The notes under the pieces were generated by a model, which was given only the letters and a program-made list of their open reading frames with translations, was not told where the DNA came from and ran no database searches. This document shows positions 1 to 10,082 of a stretch of 64,000 nt of DNA, piece by piece (position 1 is the stretch's first letter; each line of letters opens with the position of its first letter). The position numbers and the translations under genes are program-made. This DNA comes from Apirhabdus apintestini (GTDB lineage: Bacteria > Pseudomonadota > Gammaproteobacteria > Enterobacterales > Enterobacteriaceae), in the NCBI GenBank assembly GCA_033977085.1, contig CP138906.1, forward strand, positions 2,790,001 through 2,854,000, given 5' to 3'.

Positions 1-148
1 CACCGAATTTTAATCGGCGGCGCGTTACGTATCATAGCGCCTGCATTTTTTAATTCGGAGCCTTACGTATGCTAATTTCCCAGCCTTCTCTTCCATCCTG
101 CTATATCTCTCCCCGCCCGCGGCAGAGAAGAGTAGTACGTATATAACC

Positions 149-598
149 GTGGATACTGCTGCAAGTAGCGAGCATGAAAAAACGCAGATAAGTAAGTTTG
201 CGCAAGCCACTGCTCGCGAGCTTACCGCCGCGCGCAATCAAACCCAAAGCGCGTGGTCCGCCAAAAGCGCGCTAGCGGCGGCCGGTATCGCTGCCGGCTG
301 CGCCGGCGGTATCGGGATGTGGTTTTTGGCTAGCGGTACGGGGATTTACGGTACCGCGATCGCCACGCTTATCGGCGGCGGCGCAAGCGGTGGGCTACTG
401 GCGGGGTTAAGCGATAGGGTAAGCATTCCGGCGGCTATTGCGCTGGGGGCGATTTGCGCCGCCGTGCCCGGCTGCCTGCCCTACGCCTGGAATTTACAAA
501 ACACGACGCTTCACTGTGCGCTTTCGTCGGCTAGCGGCGCGCTTTGCGGCGCCGTGAGCGGTACCAGTGCCGCAAAGCTGTATCAGGAACGCGGATAA
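149..598 (+). CDS. Gly/Ala-rich small membrane protein, unknown function
   Basis: I do not recognise this 149-residue protein. It has a hydrophilic, basic and Gln-rich N-terminus (about residues 1-40), followed by three or four hydrophobic stretches rich in Gly, Ala and Ser (about 42-62, 66-88, 93-112 and 120-140). That arrangement fits a small integral membrane or pore-like protein. The start is uncertain: the GTG used here has no clear ribosome binding site and the frame stays open upstream to the edge of the window, without an ATG. It stands alone, with the type IVb pilus genes as nearest neighbours. The glycine-zipper-like composition resembles hydrophobic secreted or translocated proteins, but I see no diagnostic motif. 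Confidence 0.5.
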   Translation: MDTAASSEHEKTQISKFAQATARELTAARNQTQSAWSAKSALAAAGIAAGCAGGIGMWFLASGTGIYGTAIATLIGGGASGGLLAGLSDRVSIPAAIALGAICAAVPGCLPYAWNLQNTTLHCALSSASGALCGAVSGTSAAKLYQERG

Positions 599-605
599 AC
601 GGCAT

Positions 606-631
606 AAAAAGGAGCCACCGGAACAGGCTCC
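606..631 (-). terminator. possible Rho-independent terminator, minus strand
   Basis: GGAGCC and GGCTCC form a hairpin with a 9-base loop. Read on the minus strand it is followed by a run of five T. It lies about 300 bases beyond the end of the minus-strand pilin gene and could end that transcript. Bases 640-927 hold no convincing gene. Confidence 0.4.
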
Positions 632-927
632 TCTGCTGGGTTTTATGTGCTGGCAGGTGATTGCTTCCCCTGTGCGCTACGGCCGCCCGGATTTAACCCA
701 GGAAGCCCGCTTTTTGCCCGCCATAGTCAGCATGAGTATTTTCAGGTGCGGCAGCGGCCCGTCGCCGGGCATAAATGGCAGAGGCAATTAATATATATTT
801 TGCCCAACGGCCGCCCGATCTTGCGCCAGGCGGGTGAATAAGGGCCAGATAGCGGCCCGATATTTCGCGCGGTGTATTCATCCGCAAACGCTAATAACGC
901 GCGCGCAATGACTATTGTTTAATGATA

Positions 928-2384
928 TTAATCGTGGTGGTATTTTATCCGACCGCAGGAATCTGGGTTATCAATGCTCGATGTCATAATATAAATAACA
1001 CGAACACCCTCGCCTCTAGTGGCAGCATTACACTGGCTATCGTTATCAGGGGCTGGTTGGTCAACACCGGGTGTAAGTTGTTCTTTGGTAATCCTTTCGA
1101 TAGCACAGACATTGGCTTTTCGCGTAGCGGCGTTGTAGGCGCATGTCCCCTTCGTCGTGAAAAAGCTATGCCCTTCAATCTGCTTCACAAATTTCAAACG
1201 ATCATATACGCTAAACCTTCCGTCGCCTGTTCTGTATGCTAAGCAAGGCGTTGCTATATCAGTGGGATTCGAAGAACGAAAATCTTCCGCCCTCCAGAAA
1301 TAAACATCACAACTATTATAGCTATTGATTTTGGTACTATTAACGAAATAGGCTCTGCCACCTCCGCTGACTTTAGAGTAACCGTCATTATCGGCACAAA
1401 TAAAAGTGTAAAATTCAGGTTTATAACGATTATAAGGATCGCGGTAACCAAGCATAAATGTCTTTCCGGCAGCCGCATCATCACTTTTGGCACAAATTTC
1501 ATCGGCTTTTTGGTGCGCTAAAGAGGGATTATCCACCATCGTAACCCCCATTTTCACGGCTTGCGCGGTAATTGCACTTCCAAACGTATTAGGTGAACCA
1601 TCCGATAGCTTAACCGCATCGGGGGTTATCTCCACCTTTTGCTTATTATGGGCAAAACTTGCGCCGTCAGCGGACAGAGTCGATTCAAAGCCGTCGTGAT
1701 TAAAGACAATCGCGCCTTTTTCAAAGGTGATATTGTTATCCTTCATCCCGAGATCCGTTTCCATTTGGTTCCATTCCGGATGCCCGTCTATTTTTGAGCG
1801 GCGCAAAAAGCACCGGCGCTGACTACATCATTTTCGGCGATATAGCTTACGCTGGCAACGCGGCCCCTTTTAATTTCACTATAAGGAAGCGACCAGCCAT
1901 TTTGGTTACCGGTGATAACACCATTTTGCTGTGAGTAGCCGCTATTCTCCCCCATATTACCGGCAATTTTACGCATATCTGAGATTGAAATAGCCATCCC
2001 ATCGTGCGTAATAACCGTAACGCGCACGAATGTATTTTTACCGCTTTTTTCCGGGGTTACCTGCAGCTTATATTGCTGCCCATAGCTATTCTTAACCGGG
2101 AAGGTCTCCGGCAGGTAATGATTATTTTTTAATTCTTCCGGCGTCAGGGAACTGGCATTTTGTGACAAGGCGCTGTAATTATCTTTAACCCAAGCCTGCG
2201 CGGCCTGAGTAATGCGCTGTAAATCATAGGCAGCTGATTTATTCAGACGCTCATCTGCCGAATTTTTCATGTAGGCCGCGCCTAAGGATAATAGGGATAC
2301 AATCACAATTAACACAATTATCATTTCAAGGATGGTGAATCCCCGCTGCTGTGCTCTTCTGGTTAAAGGCATTTTAATCACCAC
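928..2384 (-). pseudogene. pilV: PilV-like type IVb minor pilin (shufflon-type adhesin), one apparent frameshift
   Basis: The product would be the minor tip pilin of a thin, R64-type type IV pilus. The N-terminus has a prepilin leader: basic residues, then cleavage at G|F before the hydrophobic segment FTILEMIIVLIVI. The next ~180 residues follow the shufflon-protein N-terminal domain (AAQAWVKDNYSAL, YGQQYKLQV, NGWSLPYSEIKRG). The C-terminal ~290 residues are a variable Cys-containing region. As read, the frame breaks after GAFCAAQK in an A5 run (plus-strand T5 at 1791-1795). One more A gives AAQKIDGHPEW and a continuous protein of about 485 residues. No shufflon repeats or recombinase gene are visible. 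The repaired protein is very likely PilV-like; whether the break is real is doubtful. Confidence 0.75.
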
Positions 2385-2519
2385 TTTTTAAAATCACAGG
2401 TAAATAGCATACTGGTGTCGTCAGTAAGCCGAAGTAAGCGTGGTTTATAGTGATATTCGGAAACTTACGACAGAAAGCTAGCGGCCAAATTCATTTACTT
2501 CCCCTGCTATGCTGACTTT

Positions 2520-3340
2520 ATTTTTTTCATTTTCGGAACCTGTATTGGCAGTTTTTTGAATGTAGTTATCTATCGGTTGCCGTTAATGGTTCGGCAAGGC
2601 AACGCTGCCAATAATGACGCTTTTAATCTTATGGTGCCGCGTTCGCATTGCCCGAAATGCGGTGCGACATTAAGCGCCAGCCAGCTTATTCCGGTTATTA
2701 GCTGGCTGATACAGGGCGGCCGCTGTCGCCGCTGCGCCCATTCAATATCCTGTTGTTACCCGCTGCTGGAAGTTATCACCGGCCTGCTGTTCGCCGCTGT
2801 ATTTGCATGCTGGCACAGCGTGCTGCCTGCGCTGGCACTTTGCCTGTTTATCAGCGCGCTTCTTGCATTGGCTGCCATCGATCTGAGTCATATGCTGTTA
2901 CCGGATGCCATCACGCTACCTTTGTTATGGTGCGGGCTGCTCTGGAGTACAACTGGGACAGGCCTGGTTTCCGCTGAAAGCGCTATTTTAGGCGCCGCGT
3001 CGGGCTATCTATCCCTGTGGGTAACGTACTGGTGCTATCGCCTGCTACGAAAACGAGAAGGCATGGGCTACGGTGATTTCAAACTCATAGCCGCACTTGG
3101 CGCCTGGCTAGGGGCAGAAAGTATTAATTTTATTCTGCTGTTGGGCCCATTATTGGGATGCGTATATTGGCTGGCATTTCGCTTTAAAAAAGCAGCGATA
3201 ACTTCCCGTTCGGTCCGGCGCTGATTATCGCCGGGCTGATATGGCTGTTTTTGCAGGCCCCCATTATGTGCTTTATTCATAATAACGAGTCATTGAGCAG
3301 AATTTTCTTATTTTTTAATTCTTCTATTCCCTATAAATAG
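2520..3340 (+). pseudogene. type IV prepilin peptidase (A24 aspartic protease), apparent frameshift near C-terminus
   Basis: This inner-membrane enzyme cleaves and N-methylates type IV prepilins; it presumably matures the divergent PilV-like pilin. Visible hallmarks are GSFLNVVIYRLP, the zinc-binding cysteines (HCPKCG and RCRRC), and the two catalytic aspartates in AAIDLSHMLLPD and GYGDFKL. Several membrane helices surround them. No in-frame ATG precedes the conserved GTCIGSFLN; the TTG at 2556 would cut that motif, so a non-ATG start upstream (for example ATT at 2520) or a further sequence error is likely. The frame breaks at A6 (3186-3191); one more A restores SSDNFPFGPALIIAGLIWLF and a stop at 3338-3340. 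Confidence 0.75.
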
Positions 3341-3391
3341 TATTATTTTTCTCAAACAACATTGGCCCAAAATAGCGATAGAGAGATTTTG

Positions 3392-4304
3392 ATGAACGCA
3401 ATTATTTCGCGCATTGATATCAAATACCTCAGGAGTTTTCAGGCGGTGTTTCGCGCCGGGAACATGGTAAACGCGGCAAAGAAAAGGAATATTACCCAAT
3501 CAGCTATTTCTAAACACATAAAAAGTCTTGAAGATTTATTAAAGGTTCATTTGTTTGTACGAACGACCAAAGGTATTGAACCCACTCAAACAAGTATTGC
3601 CATCAGTCAGGATATCGAAAATATATTAATTAAATTTGATAATTTTGCCGATCAGACAGCGGAACTGGCCGCGCAGAACCCTCAAATACTACGTCTTGCC
3701 TCCGGCCCTAAAGGGAAATTTCTCGCCATAGAAGGCATTCATTTCGTGAAGCAATATCACCCGAATGTGAAAGTATCGATACAAACGCTTTCGCCGGAAC
3801 ATCAGCACCATCAGTTACTGCGTGGCGCTGTGGATGCGGGATTTACGCGCCCTCCCGTACCTTATACTTTACGTGCGTTACCGCTTGGAACGGGCAAACT
3901 TGTGCTTGCCGCACATAAAAGCAAGATAGATGCCCTGGGGAAAATACCCGCCTGGCCGAACTATTACAGCAAAATATATTAATTCGCCTGTACCCGGACT
4001 TTGACCCTTTCCTGCATCGCCAAACCGATTTATTACTGTCAGAATTGAATATCGCCGTCGAAAATTATCAATATATACATGACGAAAGCTCGCTGCTGGC
4101 ATTACTGGCTCTGGTCTTGGTGTGTCTATTGTTACCTGGAGCACCACATTACCGCAAAACGCTGATATTGGTTATATCGAGCTTGGCGGCCATCATAGCC
4201 AGTGGGAAGTGTCACTCGCCTGGAACCCTATGATAAATAATGAAATACGGGATGAATTCCTTTACTTTTATCAACACGAAAAGCACTTAAACGCACCATT
4301 ATAA
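3392..4304 (+). pseudogene. LysR-family regulator, two apparent frameshifts
   Basis: This is a DNA-binding transcriptional regulator with an N-terminal winged helix-turn-helix (LRSFQAVFRAGNMVNAAKKRNITQS, helix near residues 20-40) and the start of the effector-binding domain. The ATG at 3392 is preferred over upstream TTG because it sits directly before the LysR domain. The frame is lost near 3947-3955 (inside a CCTGG context) and near 4105-4118. Adding one base at each place yields LAELLQQNILIRL, then GLGVSIVTWST and a C-terminus SLAWNPMINNEIRDEF that aligns with the intact LysR gene just downstream (YLAWNPEIENKTRDVF). The two are paralogues. Target genes are unknown. Confidence 0.7.
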
Positions 4305-4325
4305 AAATAAGAACAAAAAATCATT

Positions 4326-5201
4326 ATGAATGTCAAAAAACTCGTTTCATTTATCATGTTATATCAAACACTTAATTTTAATGAGACGGCAAAGAAATTA
4401 TTTATTACGCAATCAGCTTTATCTAAACAGATAACCTCGCTGGAAAATAATTTTGGGAAAAAACTATTTATCCGCCATTACGATGGCATCTATCCCACTC
4501 AGGCCTCCAGGAAGGTTTATCAGGATGCGCTAGTTTTGCTAAAGGATCTTGAAAAACTTATCGACAAAACGTCGCTGTTAGCGGGCGATCTTAGAGAAAC
4601 GCTTTTTATAGGCACCAGCATGCCCGCCACTTACCCTATTGCCAAACTGAGCGCGAGCTTTAGTGCAAACAACAATATTGAGTTAAAGCTAACCTCCGGG
4701 ACGGTGGCCTCTCATATACAATCGCTGCGGGAAGGGCTATCACATTTGGCATTTTTAAATACGCCGGTACTTCCACCGTTAGACTGTATCCAGGTTAGCA
4801 ATGAGAAACTGGTGCTGGTTATTAATAAAGCCCATTTACGCCCTAACACCAGCATTCATACTTATTTCCGGGAACTGCCGTTAATCGGGCTATCCCCCGA
4901 TTACGATGCCACTATTGCGCGAGAAACCCATCGATATCTCATCACGCATCATATCAACCCAATGAGGCTGGACTATGTGAATGATATTTTTATTCTGCAG
5001 GGTCTGGTTTCCGCTAACCTCGGTATTGGAATCGTTTATGAAAGCGCCGCCGCTAAGCAGGATAGCGCACTGGAGTTTGTTACCCTTTCCGGAATGCATA
5101 GCGCTATTCCGCTTTATTTGGCCTGGAACCCTGAGATTGAAAACAAAACCCGGGATGTTTTTGTTGAGTTTTGTATTAATTGCGGTGAGCGCTGGCTATA
5201 G
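4326..5201 (+). CDS. LysR-family transcriptional regulator
   Basis: An intact regulator of 291 residues, a typical LysR length. The winged helix-turn-helix lies at about residues 4-60 (ETAKKLFITQSALSKQITSLE). The co-inducer domain follows from about residue 90. The ATG at 4326 has no strong ribosome binding site; the upstream gene ends only about 20 bases before, so the two may be cotranscribed. It is a paralogue of the preceding gene, sharing the C-terminal pattern LAWNP...RD.F. No adjacent metabolic gene reveals its regulon. Confidence 0.85.
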   Translation: MNVKKLVSFIMLYQTLNFNETAKKLFITQSALSKQITSLENNFGKKLFIRHYDGIYPTQASRKVYQDALVLLKDLEKLIDKTSLLAGDLRETLFIGTSMPATYPIAKLSASFSANNNIELKLTSGTVASHIQSLREGLSHLAFLNTPVLPPLDCIQVSNEKLVLVINKAHLRPNTSIHTYFRELPLIGLSPDYDATIARETHRYLITHHINPMRLDYVNDIFILQGLVSANLGIGIVYESAAAKQDSALEFVTLSGMHSAIPLYLAWNPEIENKTRDVFVEFCINCGERWL

Positions 5202-5304
5202 TTGCCCACTAAAATCAGGCTCTATGAATAAATACCTATGCTGAAAATGAAAATATTCATGCGGTCGGTTAAACGAGCGCGCATCGACACACATCGTCAC
5301 CAGG

Positions 5305-6021
5305 CTAGCAGACTATAGATAATTCATGCTTCAAATTAATCTGCGCCTGGTGTCCAAAACCCTGGAACCAACGTCTGGTACCGGATGGAGGGCTATTTTT
5401 AGCTAACTCCGCGCTTCTTTCTCCGTTGATTTCATTCAAAGGCTTTATGTCGATATATGAAAAATTATTCATACGCAGTATCTGCTCCATTTCGTTACCC
5501 GGCACGGGAGAAAGTACCGACGATATGTCCAGGCGCCACTTTCATAATACGGTAGCCACCGGCGGACGCACGGATAACTGGCCCCGTTGCCGATAATATG
5601 TCGTACCGGATAGCGCCGTTCTGATGTGCTGTAAAATAAATAGCGTTCCAAATCACCGCATATATCGTCTTCATATTAGAAGGAAAATACACGGCGAGGG
5701 CGTGCATATAAGCATTCGCAAATTTTTTATCTGAGTGCTCACCGCTATACGCCGCATATTTTCCTCTGTAGGTATCGAATGGAGAAGCAAATATCCTTTA
5801 TCTTCGCCGCCGTCACTCAAGGTACGCAAGCTCGCGCTATTTGAACTATCGAGTTAGCTTCCCGTGGAATCTGCTCTCCGCTTATCCATAAGAACGCGAT
5901 TAATGTTTTCACCGTTTGTGTCAGGAAATAACGCTCTCTGGCTATCATCACCTCATCTTTACCGTGTAGAAAAGATAAAGCGCTGAAGCGCCGGGTTAAT
6001 AGTATTAGTTGTAATTTGCAT
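5305..6021 (-). pseudogene. decayed gene of unknown function
   Basis: No known family is recognised. On the minus strand the frame from the ATG at 6021 (MQITTNTINPALQRF) reads on through three in-frame stops as GDDSQRALFPDTNGENINRV and SLRTLSDGGEDKGYLLLHS. It shifts to another frame near 5735-5760 and continues as FANAYMHALAVYFPSNMKT and GGYRIMKVAPGHIVGTF. It shifts again near 5505 to MEQILRMNNFSYIDIKPL, ending at 5305. Joined, these make about 235 residues of soluble, protein-like composition. Stops as well as shifts suggest genuine decay, unlike most broken genes here. A secreted effector is possible, but no motif supports it. Confidence 0.35.
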
Positions 6022-6029
6022 CGTGATTC

Positions 6030-6445
6030 CCCGATAAAAAGGGCAATAAGTTACACCATCTTTTAAGCCAGGTAATTTGGGCTGAATGCCGTTATTTTTA
6101 ACGCAATAAGTCAACCCCGATGATTATTTACGCCCCCCGAATGCAGGGAATTAAAGCATGCAAACCACAGCGCATAGCCTCAGGTATCGTTCACCGCGGG
6201 AATCTATACGCCGGAAGCGATTCAATTGATAAAGAGAAAAGGTAATTAAATAAATAAAATTAAACTTTTTGAGCCGCAAGCATAGCAATAATCTGAATGA
6301 GCCACCAGGGCACCATAGCCCGTGGAGCGCCTCACCAGGAATAAAGTGCTTTTATCCCACCAGTGAGAGATGTACTCATCCGCCAGTTAATATTTTCTTA
6401 ATATTTGTAAGGAACACTAATGAATTAACTCCAGTTTTTAAGTAA
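6030..6445. other. non-coding stretch upstream of the glycan cluster
   Basis: I see no credible gene here. The sequence is AT-rich towards the right end and presumably holds the promoter of the glycosyltransferase cluster. No clean -35/-10 pair stands out. Confidence 0.4.
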
Positions 6446-6451
6446 ACATTC

Positions 6452-7656
6452 ATGGATGGAGATTTAGGCAATGACGCTTACAAAACCCCTCGCATGGCGT
6501 TTTATTCTCACGACACCATGGGTCTAGGCCATATCAGGCGCAATATGCTATTGGCCAATACACTGTTAGCATCACAACCAGACCTGGAAGTCCTGTTAAT
6601 AAATGGCGTGCGTGAATCCGGTGCATTCTATTTCCCTAAGGGCATGGATTCCGTTACGTTACCAACCTACCTTAAAACGCCCGAGGGCAAGTATCTTCCC
6701 CGCTCGCTGGGCGGGGATATTCATCATTTAGTTGCCCTGCGCGCGGGCATTATCCGCGCTGCGCTGGATGCGTTTAATCCTGACATCGTGGTGGTTGATA
6801 ATGTACCTCGCGGGGCGATGGCGGAACTGAACGCCGTTTTACCCCTGCTTAAGCGCAAGAACGCGCGGCTTATCCTCGGACTGAGGGACATTATTGATGA
6901 ACCCGAGCGGGTGTTACAGCAGTGGGAAAAGCTGGATAACGCCGCCGCCATTCGTGATTATTATTCTGATATTTGGGTCTATGGCGATGCCCGGTTTTAC
7001 GATTTAACCAAGGCCTATAAGCTGGATGCCAGCATCCGAAAAAAGTCTCTTTTATGGGATATCTGGATGCGACTACGCAGCCCCAGCGGCCGCCGGAAAT
7101 GGACAGGTCGCCTGTCGATATTGATAGCCCCTACGCGCTGTGTACCGTTGGCGGCGGCCAGGATGGCTATAAACTGGCCAATGTTTTCGCGCAGGCTACC
7201 TTTCCGCCAGGCGTGACCGGCGTATTAATTACCGGCACCATGATGCCGCCTGCGGAATATGAAGCCCTGCAAAAAATTGCCGCCCGGCGCCCCGATCTTC
7301 ATATTATCCGTTTCGTTGCCAATCCGCTGGTATTGCTGCAAAAGGCCCACAGCGTTATTGCCATGGGCGGCTACAACACCACCATTGAAATATTGTCATT
7401 ACATAAACGCGCCTTAATTATCCCGCGCGTCTCTCCGCGCAAAGAGCAGTGGATAAGAGCGTCGCGCCTGGCGGATATTCATTTGGTTTCCTGCATTCAT
7501 CCTGAGGCGTTTACCGTTCAGAAACTCAATGCGTGGCTCGCCTCCGACTGGCAGCCCGATAATCCCCGTCGCTGCCTCAATCTGGACGGCCTGAAAACAT
7601 TTGCGAAAAAATTGGCGCCCTTCTTCCTCACAAAGATAAGCAGCTCGACTATATAG
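6452..7656 (+). pseudogene. MurG-like predicted glycosyltransferase (COG4671 type), apparent frameshift
   Basis: A GT-B-fold transferase resembling the 'predicted glycosyl transferase' group related to MurG; the acceptor is unknown. The N-terminal domain starts SHDTMGLGHIRRNMLLAN, the glycine-rich loop typical of the group, and has DIVVVDNVPRGA. The C-terminal domain carries YALCTVGGGQDGYKLA and AMGGYNTTIEIL, matching the nucleotide-sugar-binding half. The frame breaks at A6 (7039-7044): one more A gives IRKKVSFMGYLDA and a continuous protein of about 400 residues. The ATG at 6494 (MAFYSHDTMG) is an alternative start that fits the family better. It is the first gene of the cluster; the next begins 16 bases after its stop. 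Confidence 0.75.
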
Positions 7657-7672
7657 CGTAAGGCATAAATAC

Positions 7673-8916
7673 ATGGAAAGTTATCAAGGAAGACATCCCT
7701 ACGTGGGCTATGTCGTAAAGCGCTACCCGCGTTTTTCAGAAACATTTATCGTCAACGAAATTCTGGCCCACGAGCGTGCGGGCATGAAAATTGATATTTT
7801 TGCGCTAGGCCACGTTGATGAAACCCATTTTCAGGATGTGATTGCTAAGGTTCGCGCCCCGGTGACGCGGTTTGATGATAAGCAGCGTAATACCGATAAT
7901 CTCTGGGCGCTGCTGAATCTCGCCGGCCGGGAAATCCCGGGGTTCACCGCCCGCCAGGCGGCGTTGCAGCATTATAATGTTCACGAGTTTGCGCAGGCAA
8001 CGCAGCTGGCACTGGCTATCCGTGCGCGCGGTATCCAGCATCTGCACGCCCATTTTGGTACCCGTGCTACCACGGTCGCCCGCCTGGCCGCCGTCCTGAG
8101 CGGTATTAGCTATAGCTTTACCGCGCACGCGAAAGATATCTATTACCCGTATAAAGAAAGCACTGAATTAGCGCTAAAGCTGCGGGATGCGGCGCACGCC
8201 GTTACCGTCTCAGAATACAATCTGGCCTACCTGCGCGAGCAGTATGGTCACGATGCTAATAACGTAGCGCGCTTATATAACGGCATCGACTTAAGCATCT
8301 TCCGCTATTCGTCTCCCACCCAAAATACGCCTGCCCATATTCTGGCCGTCGGTCGCCTGGTCGAGAAAAAGGGTTTCCGCTGCTGATTGAAGCGCTGCAC
8401 AAACTACGGCTGCACCATCTGCCTTTTCGCTGCACGCTGATTGGCGACGGGCCGCTGCGAGAGGTGTTACAGCAGCAAATTCACGCGGCCGGACTGTCCG
8501 CGCAGGTCACGCTGCCGGGCCTGCTCCCTCAGGCGGCCATCATTGACGCCATGCGCAGCGCCACGCTGCTCGCCGCGCCCTGCATCATCAGCGAAGAAGG
8601 CGATCGCGACGGTCTGCCAACCGTGCTGCTGGAAGCAATGGCGCTGGGTACCCCGGTTATCTCTACCGCGGTTGCCGGTATACCGGAGCTGGTGATAAAC
8701 CGAGAGACCGGGCTATGCGTGCCGCCGCAGGATTCTGACGCACTTGCCGATGCCATGGCGCGGCTGATAGCCGATGCGCCGCTGCGTCAGCGCCTTTCTG
8801 AACAAGCAAGGCGGCTTATCGAGCGCGAGTTTGATATCGACAGTAACGCCGCGCTTTTACGAAACCTGTTTGCAGGTGCCGTGGCTGAACGCCGCGACGG
8901 GGAGGGTAGCCTGTGA
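7673..8916 (+). pseudogene. glycosyltransferase family 4, apparent frameshift
   Basis: A GT4 sugar transferase, probably cytoplasmic and membrane-associated, adding a hexose to a lipid- or protein-linked glycan. The N-terminal half has YPRFSETFIVNEI and HLHAHFGT, the C-terminal half the GT4 signature EEGDRDGLPTVLLEAMALG (EX7E region). The frame breaks at A5 (8366-8370); one more A gives GRLVEKKGFPLLIEAL and a protein of about 414 residues. Its stop overlaps the GTG start of the next gene (GTGA), so translation is probably coupled. Confidence 0.8.
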
Positions 8917-10082
8917 AAGTGGCCTATATCTGTGCCGATCCGGGTATTCCCGTGTTCGGCAATAAAGGCGCGTCAATCCATATTCAGGAGGTGATGCAAG
9001 CTCTGTTACGGCTCGGAGCGGAGATAACGCTGTTTGCGCAGCGCCCCGGCGGTGAGCCGCCTGCAGGGCTGCGCCAGGTGCGGGTAGTGCCGCTGCCTGC
9101 GTTACCTGCGGCCACGCAGGAGACAACGCGAGCGCGTGCGGCGCTGGCGGCTAATGAAATGCTTATCGCCACGCTAGACGCCGCCGGGCCATTCAGTCTT
9201 GTTTATGAGCGCTATTCGCTATGGAGCCATGCGGGGATGTCCTGGGCAGCCCGCAGCGGCACGCCGTCGGTGCTTGAGGTCAACGCCCCGCTGATTGAAG
9301 AGCAGCGCCGGTATCGTACTCTGCCGCTGGAAGACGAAGCGCTGGCCACGCTTGAGACTGCTATTCGCCACGCTGCAACCATTATCGGCGTATCTGAAGG
9401 AGTTAAAAACTGGCTGGAGAGCTTCCCCGCCGCCCGTGGCAAAGTCCATGTGGTGGAAAATGGCGTCGATCCGGCGCGTTTTTCAGTGAAAAACCGGCGT
9501 CTTCTGCACCTGTCAGCATCGGGTTTCTCGGCACGCTGAAGCCCGGCACGGCCTTAATACGCTAATTGATGCTTTTATTCTACTCCACCAGCGCCAGCTG
9601 CCGGTCACGCTTTCAGTGATTGGTCACGGACCTGAATTTGAGCCGGTGCGTGAAAAACTCAATAGCCACGGCCTGCTGCCCGTGAGCCACTTTAGCGGCG
9701 CCGTTGCGCACGATGACGTCCCGCCGCTACTGGCAGAAATAGACATCGCGGTAGCACCCTACCCGCAGCTGGAGAACTTCTATTTCTCGCCGCTAAAAAT
9801 ATATGAGTACATGGCCGCCGGGCTGCCAGTGGTGGCTTCGCGTATCGGCCATCTGGACCAACTAGTGAAAGAAGGCGAAAACGGCTTACTGGTGCCGCCG
9901 GACGATGCCGGGCTTTGAGCGAAGCGCTCACTCTCTTGATAAACAGCCCGACTATGCGAAGCGCAATGGGGCTGGCGGGCCGCCGGCAGGTGGAGCGGAA
10001 TCATAGCTGGCTGCGGGTAGTGAAACGGATTTTGTCTTTGGCGAATGTCACTGCGCAGCACAAGGGGCACGATGAAATCTAA
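8913..10082 (+). pseudogene. glycosyltransferase family 4, three apparent frameshifts
   Basis: A second GT4 enzyme. It begins VKVAYICADPGIPVFGNKGASIH, a classic GT4 N-terminus with the glycine-rich acceptor loop. Its C-terminal half has FSPLKIYEYMAAGLPVVASR, the donor-sugar motif. Three single-base losses disturb it: T5 at 9479-9483, a lost T at 9542-9546 where CCCGG should read CCCTGG to restore the family motif GTLKPWHG, and G3 at 9910-9912. Repaired, it runs about 390 residues to a TAA at 10080-10082. That stop overlaps the ATG of the ABC transporter gene. Confidence 0.75.

Noticed and set aside
5305..6021. Calling the remnant a type III effector such as a SopB relative
   Set aside because: I compared it mentally with known effector motifs and found no convincing match.
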